A stretch of 64,000 bases of DNA. Origin: Pelagimonas varians. GTDB lineage: Bacteria; Pseudomonadota; Alphaproteobacteria; Rhodobacterales; Rhodobacteraceae. Location of the stretch: positions 62,001-126,000 of the forward strand of contig NZ_QKMF01000008.1 of assembly GCF_003208435.1 (NCBI RefSeq), in the 5' to 3' direction. The position numbers were made by a program, and so were the translations under genes. Position 1 is the first letter of the stretch. Every line of letters begins with the position of its first letter. Below, piece by piece: positions 53,668 through 63,609 of this stretch. The notes below the pieces were generated by a model. That model was not told the origin of the DNA, searched no databases, and saw only the letters and a list, made by a program, of their open reading frames with translations.

Positions 53668-53754
53668 TTATAGTCGGGCCAGCACAGAGAAGGTGGCACC
53701 GTAAAAGCGTTCACGAAGGCGCGCGCGGTCGCCGATGTCGAAAAGCGGAAACAT
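53668..53754 (-). CDS. Possible 28-residue upstream ORF of leuC
   Basis: An ORF of 28 codons (31 if the in-frame ATG at 53763 is used) lies 67 bases before leuC. It is rich in Arg and Phe (GDRARLRERFYGATF) and ends VLARL. Leucine codons are not clustered as in the leuA leader, and no ribosome site or alternative stem that would mask the leuC site was found. It may be a real small gene or chance. Confidence 0.25.
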   Translation of the reverse strand: MFPLFDIGDRARLRERFYGATFSVLARL

Positions 53755-54060
53755 GGACTGCATGTATCTGCGCTATGCTGCAAAATCAAGGCAAACTGAG
53801 TCCGAGGCAGCATTAGATCCGCAGCGCTGTTTGCTGGCAGACTTGCCTCGCATGAGTATGGCACATAAGCGCCTGAATTAACTTATCCGTAAAAATACAC
53901 TTGAAATGCACCTATTATGTGGTCTTCCATCGCAAGAATGCGCCGACAGATGCAAAACAGCCGTTTTGTCGCATTGAAGGGATGAGCCAAAGCGCATTGA
54001 TACCCCTTTTGCAGTGGGTATCAGGACGTTTTTCGAAACAGCGTCTCAAAAGGAAGAAAA

Positions 54061-54204
54061 ATGCGTAGCGGGTTAAACATCTTGAACATCGGACTGATGG
54101 CCGTTCTCTTGGTCGCGGCAGTGTCTGTGCATGCTCTTGGCGTGGCCCCAACTGTCGAACCGATCAACCCAAGTTCAATCCCACCGGTTTTCTTTCAGCA
54201 GTAA
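54061..54204 (+). CDS. 47-residue exported or membrane small protein
   Basis: GGAAG precedes the ATG at 54061. The peptide is MRSGLNILNIG, then a hydrophobic helix (LMAVLLVAAVSVHALGVA), and a proline-rich tail (PTVEPINPSSIPP) to the stop at 54202. It is likely a signal-anchored or cleaved envelope micro-protein. No family is recognised. It is too short for a standard ORF track, but the Shine-Dalgarno and the amino-acid pattern support it. Confidence 0.6.
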   Translation: MRSGLNILNIGLMAVLLVAAVSVHALGVAPTVEPINPSSIPPVFFQQ

Positions 54205-54304
54205 ACTCGCAGGCTGAAAGAACCTGTTGCTGCCGGCGTTATCGAAAGATATCCCGCGTTTCTCAGAGTGCCAAAGTCAGGCTTCGGCACTCCTGAAAGT
54301 CAAC

Positions 54305-54613
54305 TTAGCTACAAACCTGACCGATCAGCATCTGAGGCTGGGTATTGGTGAATTTTGGAATGTCTTCCAAAACCGGACCCGCGACAGACAAAGCCGCATC
54401 AAGCGCCGCTTGATCTGCAAAAACCATGCTCGCAATCGCGTAAAAACCAGGAGGCGTCTCAGGACCGCCCGCCAGTCCCTTGGTGACCAATGTCTGAGAG
54501 ATATGTGCCCCCATAACGGTCCCAACCATTTCCATATGGGTCGACAAATAGTAATCGTAGTCAAAGGTCGTGCCCTCGGACACCGGGTAAAGAACCTGTA
54601 GTGAAACGCTCAT
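54305..54613 (-). CDS. EthD-family small protein
   Basis: This 102-residue protein resembles the EthD/ferredoxin-like dimeric alpha-beta barrel: VSLQVLYPVSEGTTFDYDYY at the start, then THMEMVGTVMGAH, where a conserved His follows the first strand-helix unit. Related proteins act in ring or ether degradation, but most have no known role. The ATG at 54613 is preceded by a GAAAGG site. It reads left, divergent from the thiolase. Confidence 0.72.
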   Translation of the reverse strand: MSVSLQVLYPVSEGTTFDYDYYLSTHMEMVGTVMGAHISQTLVTKGLAGGPETPPGFYAIASMVFADQAALDAALSVAGPVLEDIPKFTNTQPQMLIGQVCS

Positions 54614-54750
54614 TTATTTTCCTTTCGAGACGGATGCACGAAGGCTACGCGACTTTTGTCCAACGGCCTAATTATTAGTTACGGAACGTAGATGCTGACA
54701 TGCGGCAACGCAGCATGCATAGTTTATCCAAACCTGTGAGGAGGACAGAC

Positions 54751-55929
54751 ATGAGCGACGATATCGTCATCCTAGGCGGCGCACGCACCGCAATCGGAAC
54801 TTTTGGCGGCGCATTGGCCGGCACGACCCCAATCGATTTGGGAACGGTGGTCGCAAAAGCGGCACTTGAGCGTTCAAATGTAGATCCAGCCCAAATTGGC
54901 AATGTGATCATGGGCCAAGTCATCAACACCGAACCGCGCGATATGTATCTGTCACGCGTCACGGCAATGCAGGCGGGCGTCCCTGATGTTGTGCCAGCGA
55001 TGAACGTAAACCGCCTATGCGGATCTGGCGTTCAGGCGATCATTTCCGGCGCACAATCCCTGATGCTTGGGGATGCGGATTTCGCTTTGGTTGGCGGCGC
55101 TGAAAACATGTCTCGCAGCCCCTACATTGTACCCAGCCAACGGTGGGGTGCCAAAATGGGCGACATCCAGACACTGGATATGATGCTTGGCGCGCTCAAT
55201 TGCCCGTTTGGCACTGGCCATATGGGTGTCACAGCCGAAAATGTTGCGGCTGAACATGACATTACACGTGATAATCAAGATGCCTTTGCCGTCGAAAGCC
55301 AAAACCGCGCACTTGCTGCGATCGAGTCCGGGCACTTTAAAGAACAGATCGCGCCTGTCCAAGTGAAACGCAAACGCGAAATGGTTGCCTTTGACACAGA
55401 CGAACACCCCAAAGCGACCACGCTTGATATCCTGTCAGGTTTGCGCACCGTTTTCCAAAAAGATGGAACTGTCACGGCAGGCAACGCGTCGGGCATCAAC
55501 GACGGGGCTGCGGCGCTTGTACTGGCCCGCGCCAGTGCGGCCGAAGCTGCTGGTCTTAAACCGCGCGCCCGCATTATTGGCTATGCGCATGCTGGCGTAC
55601 GCCCCGAAGTCATGGGCATCGGTCCTATTCCCGCAGTTGAAAACCTGTTGGCCCGCACGGGTTTGACCTTGTCCGACTTCGACGTGATTGAATCCAACGA
55701 GGCCTTTGCCAGTCAAGCTCTGGCTGTCAACAAGGGTCTTGGGCTCGATCCCGCCAAGGTGAACCCCAACGGCGGTGCAATTGCGCTTGGTCACCCTGTC
55801 GGGGCAACAGGTGCCATCATCACAGTCAAAGCACTCTATGAGCTTGAGCGCACTGGCGGTTCCAAGGCGCTGATCACCATGTGTATTGGCGGCGGTCAAG
55901 GCATCGCTTTGGCAATCGAACGCATCTGA
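54751..55929 (+). CDS. Acetyl-CoA acetyltransferase (thiolase)
   Basis: This 392-residue thiolase has the N-terminal VILGGARTAIGTFGGAL, the nucleophile Cys90 in NRLCGSGVQAI, the LGHPVGATGA histidine region near 350, and the C-terminal acid/base Cys in TMCIGGGQG. It forms acetoacetyl-CoA from two acetyl-CoA, or the reverse, in polyhydroxyalkanoate synthesis or degradation. No phaB or phaC is adjacent, so the pathway is not fixed and no symbol is given. AGGAGG precedes the ATG at 54751; the frame to 54700 is unneeded. Confidence 0.94.
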   Translation: MSDDIVILGGARTAIGTFGGALAGTTPIDLGTVVAKAALERSNVDPAQIGNVIMGQVINTEPRDMYLSRVTAMQAGVPDVVPAMNVNRLCGSGVQAIISGAQSLMLGDADFALVGGAENMSRSPYIVPSQRWGAKMGDIQTLDMMLGALNCPFGTGHMGVTAENVAAEHDITRDNQDAFAVESQNRALAAIESGHFKEQIAPVQVKRKREMVAFDTDEHPKATTLDILSGLRTVFQKDGTVTAGNASGINDGAAALVLARASAAEAAGLKPRARIIGYAHAGVRPEVMGIGPIPAVENLLARTGLTLSDFDVIESNEAFASQALAVNKGLGLDPAKVNPNGGAIALGHPVGATGAIITVKALYELERTGGSKALITMCIGGGQGIALAIERI

Positions 55930-55950
55930 TAAAACTGCGGGACGGTGGGT

Positions 55951-55984
55951 GGGGCGAGGCTCGCTTGCGAGCCAGCGTCGCCCC
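55951..55984 (+). terminator. Hairpin after the thiolase gene
   Basis: A perfect GGCTCGC-TT-GCGAGCC stem (55958-55973) is flanked by GGGGCG / CGCCCC (55951-55956 and 55979-55984). There is no clear T-run, so it may be a weak, bidirectional or factor-dependent terminator between the convergent thiolase and pbpC genes. Confidence 0.45.
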
Positions 55985-56001
55985 CGTCCTCACTAGAAAT
56001 G

Positions 56002-58017
56002 TCACTGCAATTCTATCGAAACCCGGCCAGAATTACCCTGTGCATCAACCACCGACAATTTGGTGAACCCCGGCCCCATCGGCGGTGTAATAAAGTCCGG
56101 CCGGTACAGCCCTGAAAGTCCAACGGCTCCATCTACCAACAGTGTGAATGGCGGCACACCGCCGCGCAGCTTGATCGGAACCCCTCCTGCAGCCGCTTCC
56201 AACCTTGCGCCATCGGGCGGAAACGTCAGCCGCAACCCAGACGCCTTTTGGCGCGGTCCAAACCGCTGCAAATTGAGCGGCAATTGCGCCCGCGCCACTA
56301 AAAGCGTTTCAGGCGGTGGCGGTGGCAAAGGAACCGACTTCAAGCGGGCCCGTTCCAAGGCTTGGAACAACACAGGTGCAGCATCTGATCCGCCAAATGC
56401 CCCCGGAACAGGGGTTCCATCAGGCCGACCTATCCAAACACCGGCCACAAATTGCCCATCCCAGCCCAGCGCCCATGCATCACGGTGCCCATAGGATGTA
56501 CCGGTTTTATAGGCCACCCGTCCGGGCGGGCCGGCCAAGGCAGGCGGTGTCACGCCGGCCAAAATATGCCCAACTTGCCACGCCGAAGCAGGGGACAAAA
56601 TCCGCCGCGCCGCCTCGGCTTCTCGCTCGGAAAGCCATCGCAAAGGCACGGATTCTCCTCCGCGGGCCAACGCGGCATAAAGCTGAACCATATCTTGCAA
56701 AGACACACCAAGCCCGCCCAGACTGAGCGCCAAACCCGGTGCGCCCCCTTGCAGCTGCGGCTTTGTACCTGCCTGCTTCATCGCCGCCAGCAAATGTGCA
56801 GAGCCCAAAGCCTCGGTCAAACGGATCACCGGAATGTTCAGCGACAGCTGCAGTGCGCGGCGCACCGACAACTCCCCCCGAAACACCCCGTCAAAATTCT
56901 GCGGTGCATAGGCCCCAAACTGCACAGGCGTGTCCAAGATCAGCGTTTCAGGATGTGCCAAGCCGCGGTCAAAAGCCAAACCGTAAACCAAGGGTTTCAA
57001 CGTTGAACCAGGTGAGCGCAATGCCTGTGTCATATCAACGAACCCTTGCCCGACGGTGCCCGTATAGTCAGGCGACCCGACAGAGGCCAAAATCTCTCCG
57101 CTTTGATGATCCGCCACAACAATGGCCATCGACAATCGTGGATCACGACTTGCCATATGGTCCGCCACCAGCGTCTCAAGACTCTGTTGCACATTCGCGT
57201 CCAGTGTCAGATCATATCGCCCCGGCCCCGCTGAAATCGCCCGATCAGACATATGCGGGGCCAACTGAGGAACAGCGTGCCGCCCGTTTGGTGCAGGGTC
57301 CGATTGCCCGGCCAAAGCTGTCTCGGTGTCAATCACACCCGCCTGCACCATACGCATCAGCACGCGATCCCGCGCAATTCTAGCCGCTTCGGGGTGGCGA
57401 TCAGGACGGCGGCTTTCTGGGGCTTGCGGCAAGGACACCAAAAATGCAGCCTCGGCTGGCGTCAGCCGTTTCGGCTCCTTGCCAAGCCACGCCAAGGAAG
57501 CGGCGCGCAGCCCTTCGATATTACCGCCATAAGGGGCGATCCGCAGATAGATTGCCAAAATCTGTTCTTTGCCAAGCTGCCGTTCCAGTGCAAGCGCCAG
57601 CCGCATCTGTCGCAACTTTCCGTCCCAGCGTCCGGTGGACCCGTCCTCAAGCAATCGCGCGACCTGCATGGTCAGCGTGGATGCCCCTGACACAACGCGC
57701 CCATGCCGCACAGCCTGACCAAAAGCCCGTACCGTCGCCAGAGGATCAATACCGCCATGCTGATAAAACCGCTTGTCTTCATAGGCGATCAGCATTTTGT
57801 AAAACAACGGATCTACCTGATCGGGCGACAATTCCATCCGCCACAACCCGTCTTCGATTGTATAAGCGCGCAACAGCACCCCATTGCGATCCCGCACTTC
57901 TGGCGAGGTCGCATGCACCAGAACCGGAAGCACAGTCGCATCGACATAGCTATCCAACTGGTCGCGGGCAAAACCCACGCACCACAAAACCAAAACACAG
58001 GCAAACAGGCTGCGCAT
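56002..58017 (-). CDS. pbpC: Penicillin-binding protein 1C
   Basis: This 671-residue bifunctional peptidoglycan enzyme has an N-terminal anchor, a GT51 glycosyltransferase (AYEDKRFYQHGGIDP with the catalytic Glu, then GASTLTMQVARLL), a transpeptidase with SPGSTLKP (SXXK), SLN and KTGTS, and a C-terminal BiPBP_C-like beta domain. It polymerises and crosslinks cell wall in the periplasm. It begins 15 bp after the alpha-2-macroglobulin gene, an arrangement also known from E. coli. The gene is complete. Confidence 0.95.
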   Translation of the reverse strand: MRSLFACVLVLWCVGFARDQLDSYVDATVLPVLVHATSPEVRDRNGVLLRAYTIEDGLWRMELSPDQVDPLFYKMLIAYEDKRFYQHGGIDPLATVRAFGQAVRHGRVVSGASTLTMQVARLLEDGSTGRWDGKLRQMRLALALERQLGKEQILAIYLRIAPYGGNIEGLRAASLAWLGKEPKRLTPAEAAFLVSLPQAPESRRPDRHPEAARIARDRVLMRMVQAGVIDTETALAGQSDPAPNGRHAVPQLAPHMSDRAISAGPGRYDLTLDANVQQSLETLVADHMASRDPRLSMAIVVADHQSGEILASVGSPDYTGTVGQGFVDMTQALRSPGSTLKPLVYGLAFDRGLAHPETLILDTPVQFGAYAPQNFDGVFRGELSVRRALQLSLNIPVIRLTEALGSAHLLAAMKQAGTKPQLQGGAPGLALSLGGLGVSLQDMVQLYAALARGGESVPLRWLSEREAEAARRILSPASAWQVGHILAGVTPPALAGPPGRVAYKTGTSYGHRDAWALGWDGQFVAGVWIGRPDGTPVPGAFGGSDAAPVLFQALERARLKSVPLPPPPPETLLVARAQLPLNLQRFGPRQKASGLRLTFPPDGARLEAAAGGVPIKLRGGVPPFTLLVDGAVGLSGLYRPDFITPPMGPGFTKLSVVDAQGNSGRVSIELQ

Positions 58018-58032
58018 TTGCTCAGCCCGCTA

Positions 58033-61000
58033 TCATGGCCGGATCGTTACCCGACCGGATGCGGTATTGGCGCGATAGTCAGGACGGTACATATCCTCGA
58101 CCAAGGCTGCGGGGTGGTGGAAACTTCCGGGGGATACTGCCCGCAACACATAGGCCAGCTGGATCGTCTTATTGCCGGATTGATTGACCGCCGCCAAGAA
58201 CCGATCCGCCCGAAACTCGGAATGCTCTGTGTCGGAAGGTTTCAACCAGCTCAACGCCTTGAGGTCACCGGCCCGCAACAAACTCGGGTTGTCGATCTCA
58301 AACCCGGCAGGCAATGGATCGTTGACCATCAGCCGTGCGCTGGTTTTGTCACTTGGCCGCACGGTCAGCACCGCAACCAATCGATCCCCCATCTGGATGT
58401 CACCCGTAACCGGCGTGCCATCCATCGCGTAGTAATCCCGCTCAATAGAATAGCCATAGCCTGTCGCGTCAACTTCGCCGTCAGGAATACCCAGGGTGGT
58501 CAAGGTAAGATCCGTCGCCCGATCCGAAGTGTTGGTGATTTCACGGCTGTTCAACGTGCTGCCTTCAATCCGGCGCACAAACGGTCCGGAAATCGGCTCT
58601 CCGTTTTCAGACAGTCCGGAAATGCTAGGGTCCTCGGTCATGGCATGCGCCGCAAGCAACGCCCATGCCTGTTCTTGCGTCGACAGTGGCCGGTTGACCG
58701 CTGCAATACGACCGGTCAACGCTTCCCGGTCGACGGCATCGCTGCGCGCTTCGACCGCTAGGGACAGAACACCGGCAGCATCACGAACCGAACTGCCAAA
58801 GTCGGCGCGATACAGACGGGTTTTGGACCAAACCTGTGTCGGCACATTGCCCGACGCCAAGGCAAACATCTGATCGGCGCGCTTTTGATCGCCATAAGCT
58901 GCCAAAGCCGCGCCCAGTTGCGCCTGCGCCAGCGGTGTCGCAAAGGCAGACGCCCGTTCGTCGGCATAGTAGCGCAGATCGCCCATCGCGGCCTCTCCCT
59001 CGCGGGCAAGAACCATCAACGCATAGGCAATATCTTCTCCACCCTCATCGAAGTCGGGAGCATAAGCGATGCGGTTGCGCAAGTTGTCCAGCGCATTGCG
59101 CCACGCCAAGTCAGGCACATCGTAGCCCGCTGTCCGCGCCCGCCCGAGGAAATCGGTGACGTAAGCGTCTAGCCAGAATTCACCTGAATAGGCCCCCCAA
59201 AGGCCGAAGGCCCCGTTCGGCGCTTGGCGGGTCAGAACACGCGTGATCGACTGACGAATACGCAATGCGATCTTGTCTTGATTGCCAAGGCCCAGCGGTT
59301 CAGCAATCGAACTCAGGTACAGCAGAGGCAGCGCTTGCGACGTAACTTGTTCGGTACAGCCGTATGGATAGCGATCCAGTTTGGCCAGCAAACCGGGGGC
59401 GTCAAACCGTGCCAAAGGCCCAGCAGACACAAGCGCCGTTGCGGATTCTAGCCGCAACCCAGCGAATACATCACGGTCCAGAGTAAAGGTCTGCCCCGGA
59501 GCCAAAGACAAGCGGCGCGTCGCACCAACCGCTGGGTCGTTTGAACGCACCCCAAGCGACAGCGATTTGGTCAAAATCGCGCCATCCGGTGTCGTCAACG
59601 CAATATCAATGGTGTGATCCCCGACCAGATCGGCAGTCAACGGGATATCCAACGCCAACTTTCCTTGTTCCTCAATTGTTACAGAGGCAGGCAAAACAGA
59701 TGCATTCAACGCCAAACCCTGCGCAGTGATCGCAAACGGCATTTCGCCTGCTGCGCCTTTGGTATGGGTCAATTCCAGATGGAGACGGGCGCTGTCGCCC
59801 GGTGCCAAAAAGCGCGGCAATGAGGCGCTGATCACCACAGGATCACGGACCAGAACATCCGCCTCGGCCTGTCCGACGGCGGTGCCGGACCACGCCACAG
59901 CCATAAGGCGAACAGTGCCGTTGAAATCAGGGACGTCAAAGACAACCTCTCCACGGCCATTTGCATCAACCGTCACCGGTCCGCTGAAAAAGGCGACGAG
60001 ATCTTCGGTCGGAGGCGGGCTTTGCATCCGCATACCGGCGGCATAATCACCACCCGAACGCACTGCGCCCATCGCACCGTTCATTCCGTCGATCAATCGA
60101 CCATAGATGTCGCGGATTTCGACCCCCAACCGACGTTGACCAAAGTAATACCCAGTGGGATCAGGCGATTTGAAACCGGTTAGGTTCAAAATTCCAAGGT
60201 CAACGGCTGCGACGGTCACATGGGCTGTATCCCCTTCGTTCATCCCTTCAATCTGCACCGCCGCTGTAAGCAACCCGCGCGGCGAAATCTCGGCCGGTGC
60301 ATCAAAAGACACCGCAAGTTTTCGAGGTCCCGGATCAACTGCTGCATGGGCCAAACCCAACGCCCGCGCCGGGTTTTGTCCTGCGGTCACGTCCATCGGG
60401 CGGATTACTTGGGCCGTCACGTAGACTCCTGCGCCCCATTCATCCGTTACAGGCAATTGCAGCGTGGTTTCACCTTCGGATACATCTACCGCTTGCATTG
60501 AAATCACCCGATCCGCGAGGACGGTGATCAAGGCTTTGCCCGCATAGCGCGGCACCATACGAATCGTTGCGGTTTCGCCGGGCAAATAGGCCGGTTTATC
60601 CAAAGACAGTTCCAACATATCCGGTGTATCGGACGCGTCCGCACCCCCATACCAACCTGCCGAAAAGCTCATTGAGGCCGCGACATAGCTGCCATCCAAC
60701 CGCTCAACCACCAGCTCGTATTCACCCCAGTCTACGCCTGCTGAAACAGACAAGGCTGTGTCGCCCAGAAGGCCGGTCCCGTTTGCTACTGTTTCGCGCG
60801 TGGTGATCGGTTCCCAATTCCAGTTGCCGTATTGCTGATACCATTGATACCGTGTGCGCACGCGGTTGATCTGCCATGTGACATCCATCACTTGCGGCTT
60901 CAGATCTGGGCCAAGTGCCAGAAGATCAAAACCCGCTTCTGCCCCTTCGCCAAGCACCCCCTCGAACGCTGGGCGAATGCCAATCATCGGGGTCGCGGGC

Positions 61001-63483
61001 AGCACGGGACGGGTGATTTCACGTTCAACCGGGCGACCCGATGCCTCTGACAAGCGCAGCGTGGCGCGTGCCAACATCGGACGCCCCTTTGCATCAATGT
61101 CCGGAAAAGGAAGCGTCAGAGAGGCTTTGCCCTGCGCGTCTGTTGTCAGATCCGCCGCAAAGCTGTTGGTCCGCACCGCGCGGTAATCGTCATGGCGGCC
61201 GAACTGATAGCGGGGAAAGGCTTTGAGGGTTGTTTGACTGCTCAGCTGCAATTCGCCTTCAATCGGCAAATCGGCCCCCACGGCCCCGAACAAATACCGA
61301 GCATCAACTGTCAGTTTTGGTGCATCAAGCGGGTTTATCGGACCGTCCGGCAGGCTCAGATCGAAATCAATGCGCTCTGGAACAAAGTCTTCAACCAACA
61401 GATTTGCAGTGGCGACAGGATCAGCATCGGGGTCAGTAAAGACCTCAAGTTGCCATGTGCCGCGCGGGGCCGCATTTGCGATGGGCAAGGAATAGACATG
61501 ACCGCCATCCACGCCACCATCCGAGACATGGCGCGAATACTCGACGCCATCAGGACGGGTTAGAACCGCCGTGAGGGGAATATCGCCAACAGCAGCAGCT
61601 TTCGAATCGCGCAGCAATGCCGTGGCATAGACCACTTCACCGGCGCGGTAGGCACCGCGGTCTGTTGTCAAAAACGCATCTATAGGTCCGGCAGGATCGC
61701 GCCCCTCGACTCCGCGATCTGACAGGTCAAACGCCGGATCGGTCAAAGACAAAAATGCCAGATCATCGTCACCGCGTTTGGCGGTGATCAACTCTGCCTG
61801 AGCGCCGCCGGTGCCGCGCAACAAGCCAGCCGCAAAGTGGGCGACCCCCTGTGCATCTGCTTGCACTGTTGCCAGAACCCGATTGGCGCTGGACAGCAAG
61901 GAAACATCAAGACCTGCCAAAGGCTCTGCACTGGACAAACTGCGTGCAAAGACCGTCAACCCATCGTTGCCTTGAAGGGATGTCAGACCGATATCGGACA
62001 GGATAAACCACTGCGTTGCCCGCCCATCAGAGAATTCGTCAGATCCCGGTACGGCCGCTGTCAGTGCATAAACCCCAGCGGGCAAATCCCCGACAACATC
62101 GCCCATTGGCAAACGGGTCAGAATGTCTGTGTTCAAGCGGTTTTCAACTTCGCCTTTTCCGGTCCAGATTTCCTCGGCGATATCGCGGCTAAAGTGCTGC
62201 TCTTCCCACTTTGACAGCGGTTTTCCGAAATAACTGTCTTGCATTGCACGGGTCAAGTTCCGGTCCGAAACACGGCGAAGAACCAAATCAACCTCCGCCA
62301 AATTCACTGTTTCAATAGGCAGCCCTGCGTCAGCGGAGCGAGGCAAAACATAAGCCCGCCCAGGAAAGGACACCGCCGGAGAACGGTCACGCACATAGGC
62401 TGTGATATCCGTGTTGCGGATCAGCGTTTCACCGCTATCTGCGGGCAGTCCCGACCGGAAGGTAATCGTGTAGCGCCCACCATGCTCAACACCTGTCACA
62501 CAGATCCGGTCGCCATTCGCAGTGACGGCCATCCGCGGATCAGGCAGCCGGACATAGGGCGCATAATCGACCCCGGCGCGCACCAGTTTTTCTGTGAATT
62601 CCACACAAACTTGCGGGTCGGCAATATCGGCTTCGACTGAGTGTTCCCGAATTCGAAAGCCGTATTTTCCAACGGCTTGATCGAGCAGTTCTGTCACATC
62701 CGGGCGGGTCCCATAAAATTCTGCTAGCCGCAGTGCCGGAATCATTTCCCGACCCCGATCCAGCTTGTCCAGAGCCAAAGCCATGTCGCGCAGGGCATCA
62801 ATCATCAGATCACTGTCATCTGCGCGCAAATACCCGTTGATCGACGCAAGGAAGGCGCGGGCGCGAAATTTTCTTTGATCCGCCCCCTGTATTTCCTCGG
62901 CAACGCGAGCAGACAATTGGCCATATCTTAGCCAATGCGCCGCGTCGTCTGTTTGGGCCAAGGCTGTCCCGACCCAAAGCGCACTATCTTCCAAATTTCC
63001 CGAAGCTAAACTGTTGTCTGCCGCCTCAAGCAGCGCGCGCGGGCTCCATTGCCCGCCAGTGTGACGTGCGCCCAGCGCTGCCGCTTCTGTCTTGGCGCGC
63101 TCCAAGTCGCGTGCATCGAGAAATCCAAGATCAAGCCTGCGCTCTGCCGCGCGGGTTTGAACATCCGGCCCCGTGTTAATCACCAACGCGGACACAGCCC
63201 CGTCATAGGGCTGGCGGTCCGTCACAGCCGCTTTTGGAAAACAAGCGTTGGACCGCGAATTGAACGTGAAAGCCTGACAATCCGGCGTATCAAGACAAAG
63301 CTTTTGGCAGGCTTCAAGTGAGGTATCGAACAAGGACTGCAGATCAGAACCGAAGAAGTCGACATCACGGGTAATAACCACACGGCGATCAGGCACTGCA
63401 GGGCCCGTGTCCTGCGCGAAACTGGGTGTGGCAAACGGCAATGCGGCCAATCCTGCAAGCAGGGCGATCACAAAATGTCGCAT
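58033..63483 (-). CDS. Bacterial alpha-2-macroglobulin with N-terminal PAN-like domain
   Basis: The 1816-residue protein has a signal peptide (MRHFVIALLAGLAALPFA) and a PAN/apple-like region at about residues 28-95 with spaced cysteines (EACQKLCLDTPDCQAF). It is followed by many macroglobulin beta domains. The internal thioester CTEQ is at Cys1376-Gln1379 (YPYGCTEQ), then an alpha-helical thioester domain and a receptor-binding-like C-terminus. It traps proteases in the periplasm and is thought to guard the cell wall with PbpC. No lipobox Cys is present, so it is probably soluble. GGAG precedes the ATG at 63483; the frame to 63531 is unlikely. Confidence 0.93.
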   Translation of the reverse strand: MRHFVIALLAGLAALPFATPSFAQDTGPAVPDRRVVITRDVDFFGSDLQSLFDTSLEACQKLCLDTPDCQAFTFNSRSNACFPKAAVTDRQPYDGAVSALVINTGPDVQTRAAERRLDLGFLDARDLERAKTEAAALGARHTGGQWSPRALLEAADNSLASGNLEDSALWVGTALAQTDDAAHWLRYGQLSARVAEEIQGADQRKFRARAFLASINGYLRADDSDLMIDALRDMALALDKLDRGREMIPALRLAEFYGTRPDVTELLDQAVGKYGFRIREHSVEADIADPQVCVEFTEKLVRAGVDYAPYVRLPDPRMAVTANGDRICVTGVEHGGRYTITFRSGLPADSGETLIRNTDITAYVRDRSPAVSFPGRAYVLPRSADAGLPIETVNLAEVDLVLRRVSDRNLTRAMQDSYFGKPLSKWEEQHFSRDIAEEIWTGKGEVENRLNTDILTRLPMGDVVGDLPAGVYALTAAVPGSDEFSDGRATQWFILSDIGLTSLQGNDGLTVFARSLSSAEPLAGLDVSLLSSANRVLATVQADAQGVAHFAAGLLRGTGGAQAELITAKRGDDDLAFLSLTDPAFDLSDRGVEGRDPAGPIDAFLTTDRGAYRAGEVVYATALLRDSKAAAVGDIPLTAVLTRPDGVEYSRHVSDGGVDGGHVYSLPIANAAPRGTWQLEVFTDPDADPVATANLLVEDFVPERIDFDLSLPDGPINPLDAPKLTVDARYLFGAVGADLPIEGELQLSSQTTLKAFPRYQFGRHDDYRAVRTNSFAADLTTDAQGKASLTLPFPDIDAKGRPMLARATLRLSEASGRPVEREITRPVLPATPMIGIRPAFEGVLGEGAEAGFDLLALGPDLKPQVMDVTWQINRVRTRYQWYQQYGNWNWEPITTRETVANGTGLLGDTALSVSAGVDWGEYELVVERLDGSYVAASMSFSAGWYGGADASDTPDMLELSLDKPAYLPGETATIRMVPRYAGKALITVLADRVISMQAVDVSEGETTLQLPVTDEWGAGVYVTAQVIRPMDVTAGQNPARALGLAHAAVDPGPRKLAVSFDAPAEISPRGLLTAAVQIEGMNEGDTAHVTVAAVDLGILNLTGFKSPDPTGYYFGQRRLGVEIRDIYGRLIDGMNGAMGAVRSGGDYAAGMRMQSPPPTEDLVAFFSGPVTVDANGRGEVVFDVPDFNGTVRLMAVAWSGTAVGQAEADVLVRDPVVISASLPRFLAPGDSARLHLELTHTKGAAGEMPFAITAQGLALNASVLPASVTIEEQGKLALDIPLTADLVGDHTIDIALTTPDGAILTKSLSLGVRSNDPAVGATRRLSLAPGQTFTLDRDVFAGLRLESATALVSAGPLARFDAPGLLAKLDRYPYGCTEQVTSQALPLLYLSSIAEPLGLGNQDKIALRIRQSITRVLTRQAPNGAFGLWGAYSGEFWLDAYVTDFLGRARTAGYDVPDLAWRNALDNLRNRIAYAPDFDEGGEDIAYALMVLAREGEAAMGDLRYYADERASAFATPLAQAQLGAALAAYGDQKRADQMFALASGNVPTQVWSKTRLYRADFGSSVRDAAGVLSLAVEARSDAVDREALTGRIAAVNRPLSTQEQAWALLAAHAMTEDPSISGLSENGEPISGPFVRRIEGSTLNSREITNTSDRATDLTLTTLGIPDGEVDATGYGYSIERDYYAMDGTPVTGDIQMGDRLVAVLTVRPSDKTSARLMVNDPLPAGFEIDNPSLLRAGDLKALSWLKPSDTEHSEFRADRFLAAVNQSGNKTIQLAYVLRAVSPGSFHHPAALVEDMYRPDYRANTASGRVTIRP

Positions 63484-63609
63484 AATAAATGCTCCTTTTC
63501 GGTTCATATGCATATGCTTACATGTGACCAAGATTCTGACAAGACTGACATTTTAAGCTGATCTTCACGCCAAGTTCGCAAAAGTATTCTGCACGCAGGA
63601 GGATACGAA

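Larger units (their letters stand above)
53601..54060. other. Intergenic region upstream of leuC and a small-protein gene
   Basis: About 460 bases between leuC (reading left) and the small protein at 54061 (reading right). The part nearest leuC holds a 28-codon ORF and a stem. The rest has no convincing ORF and must carry divergent promoters. Confidence 0.5.

Noticed and set aside
53655-53864. 69-codon ORF upstream of leuC
   Set aside because: Composition is not protein-like and no ribosome site is visible; the shorter frame at 53668-53754 is the better candidate in this gap.
57703-58761. 352-codon ORF spanning the pbpC/alpha-2-macroglobulin junction on the plus strand
   Set aside because: It runs across two well-supported opposite-strand genes and has no protein-like features.
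63505-63516. CATATGCATATG repeat before the alpha-2-macroglobulin gene
   Set aside because: A simple alternating AT-rich palindrome that could arise by chance; there is no second copy or clear relation to a regulator.
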